Source: Hypomesus transpacificus (lineage: Eukaryota > Chordata > Actinopteri > Osmeriformes > Osmeridae). From it: a stretch of 64,000 bases of DNA. The notes under the pieces are model-generated. The model worked only from the letters and a program-made list of their open reading frames with translations. It searched no databases and was not told the DNA's origin. Within the stretch, counting starts at the first letter, position 1; every line of letters begins with the position of its first letter. The position numbers and the translations under genes are program-made. Location: NCBI RefSeq assembly GCF_021917145.1, contig NC_061073.1, positions 3,189,673 to 3,253,672 of the forward strand. Direction: 5' to 3'. Shown here piece by piece: positions 57,310 to 64,000 of the stretch.

Positions 57310-57582
57310 AGGGAACACAAAAACCAAAACATTAGGTTGTCAGCGCTTGACATTAACAGTTTTGCTCACCAGCCACTGTGGCTAGTGGTTTTCCAAAGTT
57401 ACTGGCCATTCATTACCAGTTTTTCTCTTTTGTGTTGGTGTCTGGCCTCCGGGTTTTCCTACACCTGTTATGTGCCGCCATATCCTTGCCATGAAATGAG
57501 TTTATTATTTTAGACAGGGTCCTCAAGTTTGATCAAAAGCTTGGAGTGAGATCACATGCGTCATGTGTGTTCGCGCGTCTAT

Positions 57583-57652
57583 GTTGCCTGGTAACGAACG
57601 TACGGTGGCCGAGACTGTTCCATGTGTTTGCGCATCTATGTTGCCTAGTAAC
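57583..57652. promoter_or_regulatory. Two X-box (RFX) motifs in a 57-bp repeat
   Basis: GTTGCCTGGTAAC (57583-57595) and GTTGCCTAGTAAC (57640-57652) each fit the X-box consensus of two half-sites around one base. They belong to two imperfect copies of a ~57-bp unit (cgcgtctatgttgcc...). A third X-box-like site, GTTGCGTGGCAAC, is at 58535-58547. RFX factors control ciliary genes, but no such gene is recognised here. Confidence 0.4.
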
Positions 57653-57699
57653 AAACGCACTGTTGCCGAGGCTGTTTAACACAGGGGAAAAAGATACGT

Positions 57700-59555
57700 G
57701 CTGGCGGCAGGAAACTTCACTCCGTGTGCCTGCGCCTAATGTATAATATGCTATACAACGTTAGCAGGACAACTGGTTGTCGTTGCCTTCACAGCGTGAG
57801 AAATACAAGGTGTGGCTTGTGAGTCAGTGAACTGGTTGAAATGCGTGTGTCTCACGGGCAATGCGTGAGGCTAGAGAACCCTGTTTTAGATGTGTTTTGA
57901 GAAGACTACAATAAAAACAATATATAGAGAGATAGGCTTTATAGAATTCCACCCGCCAAAGTGGCAAGTAAGAGTGCTAATGTCAAGCCCTGGTTGTCGC
58001 CCCATTAAGCAAATATGACGTGAAATCTTTATTTATTCGCATGAACTACTAAGTAGGACGTGAATCACTTAACAAAGAACGCCTAATCCAAGCAATTCAT
58101 TCATAAGATATTGGAAGACTACAGTGAAAATAAACTTCGATTTTATATTTACAACAGACTGAAATGTGCTCAAATCATATTAGGCCTATGTAAAGGTAAA
58201 GCTTATACCTGTAGAAATAGACCCATGAAGAAACACGGGTTCTAAGTGTCCGCTAATGCAGGTTGGTAAGTGGTCAATGCAAGTAACGCTTGTAGTATAG
58301 GAGATGTCTTTGCAGTCAATGTCACGAATGATCATTTTCAGTCTGAAAAGTCTTATTTAAGCTTCTAAAACTGGTTGTTCCCATCCTTGATTGTGATTGG
58401 CTATATCGCATTCCATGCCGTTGTAAAATCCAGCATAACCTCACAGGTTGTCCTCATAACATTCTTTAACATTCCATATTACTGCGCATCGAATATTTCA
58501 AATTGAAAAAGACGGCAAAGGTGTCCATCTGGCTGTTGCGTGGCAACGATTTATGTAGGAACTATTACTTTGTAGTAGCGGAAGAATGACGGTTTATTAT
58601 TAAACTATTTTGTTTTAATTGTTTTTATTGATGAAACTATATCAAATATTTGTAGTAACAGTTTTAGAAAAGCAATAAGCCCCGCGAGTCCGTGGTTTAC
58701 GCTGATTTTAGAACAGGTAAGGGGGTTTTCGGCACTCCGCTTCACGTCGTGCCTAACAACTCCCCTTATTCGAATGTTGATTCTATTTCTATAGTTTCTT
58801 CCCATTCTAACGTCAACGGGCCTATCTGAATTCGAATGAGCGGACATCACTTCATCGTAAAGATGGATGATGTGGATGATGTAGGTTATCGTGCGGTGTC
58901 GTTGTCGTCCACATAAACACATTTTAGATTTTGGAATCCAAATGACTATGGTTTTCCTTGTAGCCTACTACTACTGCAAGTTAACATCAAACTCGTTTTT
59001 CAACATTACCCTTTCAAAACCAATTTTCCCAATTTGAAGTTTCCTCATCCTCACAATAACAAGGACTTGATGTCGTAAAAAGGTCAGCAGTTTTTCAATA
59101 ATTTGATGAAGCAACTTCGGGTATATTGACATTTATTGTCATGAACATGGGTATGGTTTTCTACTCGACATGTATCCAAAACAACCAAAACATAAATACA
59201 GCAATCTCTTCATAAAATATCTTTAGAAATCATTAACATTTATCATTTCTATTTACAAATTTCAGTGCATTCCATTACTGTGTGCTATTAGTGAAAGCTG
59301 AGGGACTGCTATACTGCCAGTGAACAGCAGATGACAGCAAAGGGTAGTTAAGAGTCCAGCTCCAACATTTGTCTTCAGCAGGTTAGAAACACATACAAAT
59401 AGACATGCTCGATGCACAAGCCAGGTGATATGCATGTTGCCCTCAGTAGCACTTTCAGAACTAAGGTCATGCCCCAGGCAAATGAGACTGCCGAAGTCGC
59501 ACAGACTCAGGGTTTATCCTTTGATGCTGTTTCCAGGCCTGGTTCTTCCATTCAC
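57700..59555. other. Intergenic stretch, no gene recognised
   Basis: The only sizeable frame (minus, 58605-58922) has no family I recognise. Near 59.28-59.55 kb the sequence is probably the 3' UTR of szl, which is transcribed from right to left. Confidence 0.4.
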
Positions 59556-60941
59556 TCAGCACCTATGGTGCTTCCACTTGCGTGTTCCTACAGCCAGGTT
59601 AGCGTCCTTTTTGTGCCAGGGGAACAGGTGGTTGAGGGCCAGGGTGCGGTCGAGCAGCACGCTGCCAGTCAACAGGTAGAGCTGGGAGCGCCCGGGCCGC
59701 ACCAGAGTGTGGGAGCAGCGTAGGTTGATGAGGAGCCACTGCTGTAGGAGGTGCTGGGTGTCATAAGGAAGGAGAGGGCCCTGGCGAATGAACTCCACCC
59801 TGCCCTCCACCTCAAACTCAGGCTTCCCCGTGTGATGGCGTCGGCGGGACAGTTTTGCTGTTACAGCTGTGGAGGAGAGAGAGAGAGACAGAGTGTAAGT
59901 ATACGTTTGGGGAAAAAATACATTACACTGTCTCTAATGATGCACACACACAGACTTATTATTTAACCGTGAGTCTTACCAAATTCATCCCGGCACAGTG
60001 CATCCAGCACAGTTCTCAGCAAGGGGCTCTCCTCTACAGAAGGGCAGGACTGGCATGCAGGCTTGGGAAGTACTACAAGAGAGAAAACAAAGGGTAAACA
60101 TCACTATGCTGAGCAACAACAGCACCGTCAGAAGACCTGGGAGCTAATAGCCACGTATCTATTGATTCAAATGGGAACAGGGTGCACAGTTATTGAAATT
60201 CAACTTGAGTTCATTCAACTCGCGACACTTCGTTCACACCACAGAGGAGAGTTGTGGGTAACTGACCTTTAGCCAGGTGGCTGTTCTGTTTGGGGTGCGG
60301 TGACAGACACATGTCCTCCTGCGTGGGGAAGCGGTCACAGTCCAGGGCCTCTGGCCAGGTCTGACCCTGACAGGCCAACACCGGAGCACAGCTGTCCCTC
60401 ACAGACACACACAGACTCCTACAGGGCTGGATGAACCTAAGGATGAGGAGACGGGACTTATTATTGCCAGGTACACACCAGTTACACCACTCTGGACATG
60501 AGAAAACCTACACAATTACAGGATTTCCGGCAAAAATAAACAGCTTGAAAATTGAGAACATTTAAATTAAAAAAATACTGTAAACAAAGAGAGAGGAGAG
60601 AGAGGGTAAAATAAGACATAAGCAGACGCATATTATTTAAATATTGTTGAAGCTCCTTACGTGTCAAGGCAGACGGGGGCAATGAGGGAGCAGAGGAAGG
60701 CCTGGGCCTGGGGGTGGCACCCCGTCTGGAGCAGGGGCTTCCAGTCCTCCGACCGCGGCACCACCTCAGCCTCCAGGCTGCTGTGGCCCAGGAAGTTGGG
60801 CAGACGCATCTCAGAGTAACCCACATCCTGGCACACGCTCATCTGCTTGGGAATGGGCACGCAGCGGGTCGACTGGCCCAGGTCAAAGGCCCCGGCTGAG
60901 GATAGGAGCACCAGGAGAGTCAGGGTGATGGAAAGATCCAT
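59556..60941 (-). CDS. szl: Secreted Frizzled-related protein, sizzled type
   Basis: Four exons, 60941-60661, 60436-60267, 60072-59980 and 59866-59556, give 284 residues with GT-AG borders in phase. A signal peptide (MDLSITLTLLVLLSSAGA) is followed by a Frizzled cysteine-rich domain (CVPIPKQMSVCQDVGYSEMR, later LLQTGCHPQAQAFLCSLIAP and FIQPCRSLC). The domain runs to about residue 140. A netrin-like domain with CQSCPSV and WLLINLRCSHTLV follows. Length and layout fit sizzled, a ventral secreted inhibitor of tolloid/BMP1 proteases that stabilises Chordin and limits BMP signalling. The related sFRP1/2/5 are less likely given the CRD wording; this is from memory. The MDLS start is chosen because a TATA box 100 bp upstream places the more distal ATG in or before the 5' UTR start. 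Confidence 0.85.
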
Positions 60942-61037
60942 TTTTGGAAGGAAACGGATAAGACGAAATCCAGGGATAGATGGGTTCTGTTTGTGGAGGC
61001 TTGCTGCTGTCAGTGCCTCTCTGGTGGCTGGTCTCTC

Positions 61038-61047
61038 CTTTATATAG
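61038..61047 (-). promoter_or_regulatory. TATA box of szl
   Basis: On minus, tatataaagg lies about 97 bp upstream of the szl ATG, giving a 5' UTR near 65-70 bp. Confidence 0.6.
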
Positions 61048-64000
61048 ATGGAGCCCAGCCCCATTAGTCTGTTATCAACTACCTATCAAAGAGGCCGAGA
61101 CGATGTGTGAGGAGACAACGGCTTGTTTTGTGATGACTGCAGACAGACAGGGGCGTTATAGGTAGATGTGGGGGGCGGGGGGGTTGAAAGAGGGGTGTTG
61201 AGATGGGGGGGTGGGGGGGTGCTCCACAGGGAATCACAGGCTGGCTTCATTAATAGACACCCATCTGTAGAACATGTTGAACTAAGTAAATGTTTGCTTT
61301 CCAACAGTTTTCACAGAAATCTACACAGTACTACTACAACATCATACACATTTCTTGGTGCTTTAACCTTGTATGTACGAGTATATACTCTACTAAACAA
61401 TTCCTCAAAAGGAAAAAACGTGATTGAATTGATTCAGGATTTCTCGGTAGGTTGCCTCCCAACAGTAGCGTGACTGTGATAAAGATGTGCTTTGTGGGAA
61501 GGTGCACTTTTAGGGGTTGTGTGCAGACAGACAAGCAGTCTGCTCCAACTTTAGTCTCTTTCATGTCCAACTGGCTGCTCATTTGCAGGTTTCCTCAGAA
61601 GAAATCCGAGTCTAGCTCTCATTAGCAGAGCAGTGTCTCAACCTCACCTGGCTTTGATGTGACACAAGCTCTGCCATATTCAAATGCTAAATGCTATTGA
61701 CCAGTATACAAGACCATCTGGTAGTCTTAACAGCCTACAGACAGACACAATTGGCTATAAAGTATGATGTTGAGGGTCTTGTGTCTGGGAGTGATTTGTG
61801 CTTGACTTCATTTGTTAGATGAGCTTTTAAGATATTTTAATTTCAAGCCTGCTCATTAGGGAATGCTTTGCCAGTGTCTGAGGATCGAGTTCACTTGATG
61901 TACAGCAATCAAAAAGTAATTCACGATAAATGTGTTTGTGTCTGTTTCACAGTCTTTCAACACCACATCGCTAATGTAAAGGAAAAGACAATTGAGGCCT
62001 TTTAATTCATAAAATGTAAGAAAAGAAAAAAAAATATTGGAAACAACAACATAAAACACAGCAAACGTCATTTGACGCCTTTTTCTTTTCATTTTTAACA
62101 AGCATGTTTTCAACAAACACTTGCAGCCCGATTGTCCCACCATCTGAGCTCTGTCACACTCTTGATCCAGGCACAGCTACCAATGACATGTCTGGCTCTG
62201 GCTTTCCCCCCTTCCGTCTCTTGCCAGTCCCATCATCTCAAGGCGACTCAGCGGCGGGACACTACGGTACCTCGACGGCGCTCCGCGGATTCCGTCTGTC
62301 TCCGTGTTTAGATGTCTATCTCGTCAAGTGCCTGAGGGGGATCTGGAGAGTGCGTGAGAGCCTGGACTCCCACAGAAGGCCGAGGGGGCTGCAGACGCGC
62401 CGTGCCAGCCCTGAGAACCCCCCTCCCGTCTGGCTGGCCCTTCTCCTACAGTCCTGTCTGCTGCCAGCTCTCCAGCGGCCCCAGCCTCACTGCCTGCCTT
62501 TACAGCCCGGGTCTGGGGGAGACGGGGAGAGCCAGTGGGAGCTACGGAGAGGGGCCTAACTGGGCAATTAGAGCCGCAGACCAATTTGGGAGAACAATGG
62601 GGCCACACGTTTAACTAGCTCCCCCCTACCATCACCTCAGAGGGAGTTGTTTTCTCTGCCTAATGGCCCCCCTGCCCTGCTGTAGACGCTGGGTTTGTGT
62701 TGGTAATGTGTGGCCTGCCCTAGCCTCCATTACAGACTACTGTGGCCGGGCACCTGTGTGTCCAGGACTGTCTGCTCTCGCCAAAGATCCAGTCAAATCC
62801 AGGAATCTATTCAGTATCCAAGATACTGAACCACAAACATTCAGATGTATTCACACAACACCACCAACTGTGGGAGAAAGCTACAATGAGGGTTGTGGCT
62901 CTCTGGTGTCTCTACCACCCCGTAGAAAGTGTCTGCGAATTCAATCGACATTATCATTAGGTCAATCAAACTTTGAAGTCCTGGATTCACGCAGTTGTAC
63001 TGAAAAGACAACCCGGATGTGAACGTTAAAGCCACATGGATGCTAACATATGAGCCACAACAACCAGCTATGAATCACAGCCATATGTCACCTGAGGCCT
63101 ACATCAAAGACATAGGTGTGTGTGTGTGTGTGTGTGGGGGGGGGGGGGGGGCATGGTACATGCAGATAAAAGCAGTCTCCTCCCTTCTCATTAGCCCACT
63201 ATTGACTGAATGATACAATACCCCCACCCCCCTTTTCCCTCCTCTCTCTTGGGCTCCAGCAGTCCTGACAGCTGCTCAGACTGTCACTAGCACTCGGTCG
63301 TCACATCCAGTCTGGGGGCCTGCGCCCAGACGCAGCGTACCCCACCAAGGTGTTTCAGACATCCCTCCCCCGTCCCCTCCCTCCCTGCCTGGCCCTGGAG
63401 ATCCACATGGCTCTGGGGAGGGACACGCGACATGAACAACAGATGCGAGTGTGCCGTTTCCAAATGGAACACCACTTGTTTGAATGACTCTCATACTCAT
63501 AATATAGCTCAGTAGTTCAGACGCATTCTTTCTTCTGGACTAATCCTGGGTTCTTTGTACACACTATGCACCCATTAGCCATTGAAACCACACTCTTGCA
63601 CAGAGGATGTCTAGTCATCTTTATTTCCGCCACCCAGTGGACAACATGATATCTACAATCGAAGCATTCCCACACAGTTCGAAGAAACGTAGTCGCGCGA
63701 TGTCGTTTTCTGTGCAGGACCAATGTGGAAAAAGCCAAGTCACGGTAAAGGAAAGATGGAAGAACGATAAGGAATGTTGGTTGGCTTGGTGAGGGTCTCT
63801 CTCTCTCTTAGGACTTCTTATTTGAAGCTCTGGACAGGAGAGGAAAGAAAGGAGCCAGCGTGAACCCTGATGTCGTGCTTCATACTGTAGCTACAGACAC
63901 TGCTGTATACTGGAGCTGTGTGTGTGTGTGTGTGTGTGTGCGTTTGTCTGGGCTGCTCTGGGGAGCACCCAGACCATCTGGCATACCTGTGTGAAGTCCT
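61048..64000. other. Upstream intergenic region of szl
   Basis: No gene is supported. G-rich runs lie at 61170-61220. A GC-richer block lies at 62.2-62.7 kb with a 151-codon frame of no recognisable family. Simple repeats are (tg)n plus poly-G at about 63116-63152 and (tg)n at about 63919-63940. Confidence 0.5.

Noticed and set aside
56699-57385. 228-codon plus-strand frame (SDHFLLPGHFLLPL repeats)
   Set aside because: Antisense of the coiled-coil repeat; the charged heptad frame on minus is the more plausible coding strand.
62104-62559. 151-codon frame upstream of szl
   Set aside because: No recognisable domain, composition driven by local GC content, no splice or promoter evidence.

Overview
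The window looks like a teleost fish chromosome. It holds vertebrate-style split genes with GT-AG introns, a secreted Frizzled-related gene that I read as sizzled, teleost SINE and LINE fragments, and very dense DNA transposons. Few bases belong to ordinary host genes. I recognise one confidently (szl, minus strand, 59.6-60.9 kb) and see one unnamed spliced gene in two intact tandem copies (9.9-11.4 and 26.8-28.3 kb).

Layout. 1-5.8 kb: a C-poor, AT-rich stretch with a decayed retroviral integrase tail (about 4.39-4.62 kb) and an LTR-like block (about 5.2-5.79 kb). 5.98-25.15 kb (unit A) and 25.78-43.3 kb (unit B) are diverged tandem copies of one segment. In order each has a CRE/CCAAT/TATA promoter, the unnamed gene, CT microsatellites, a LINE reverse transcriptase fragment, a 42-bp minisatellite, a second LINE tail and a 9.8-kb transposon. 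Unit A also carries a SINE and two nested foldback elements that unit B lacks; unit B preserves both empty target sites. 43.74-49.88 kb: a 6.1-kb foldback element. 50-56.7 kb: fragments of a Mutator-like transposase, a PIF/Harbinger element (Myb-like partner gene and a frameshifted transposase) and a tandem-repeat MITE. 56.6-57.3 kb: a broken coiled-coil repeat ORF. 59.6-61.1 kb: szl with its TATA box. The rest shows nothing I can name.

The most interesting content is the 9.8-kb transposon, present at 15363-25154 and 32933-42721. Its TIRs are about 0.8 kb. Two convergent, fully spliceable, intact genes lie inside: a 483-residue DDE integrase-type transposase with a helix-turn-helix, and a 740-residue protein with two C2HC (UBZ4/Rad18-like) zinc fingers and a complete HECT ubiquitin-ligase domain, including the catalytic-type Cys 35 residues from the C-terminus. 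The ATG exon (14 codons) and promoter lie inside the TIR, so an identical start exon faces inward from both ends and is in phase with both genes. In copy 2 the interior is inverted relative to the flanks.

The element ends in TATGG, and the three foldback elements in the window end in TATGG or TACGG with exact 6-bp target duplications (gataac, gttcat, gatctt). From memory this fits the IS3EU superfamily of eukaryotic transposons. The window thus appears to hold a putative autonomous element beside several derivatives of the same superfamily. All assignments rest on reading the sequence; no searches were run.
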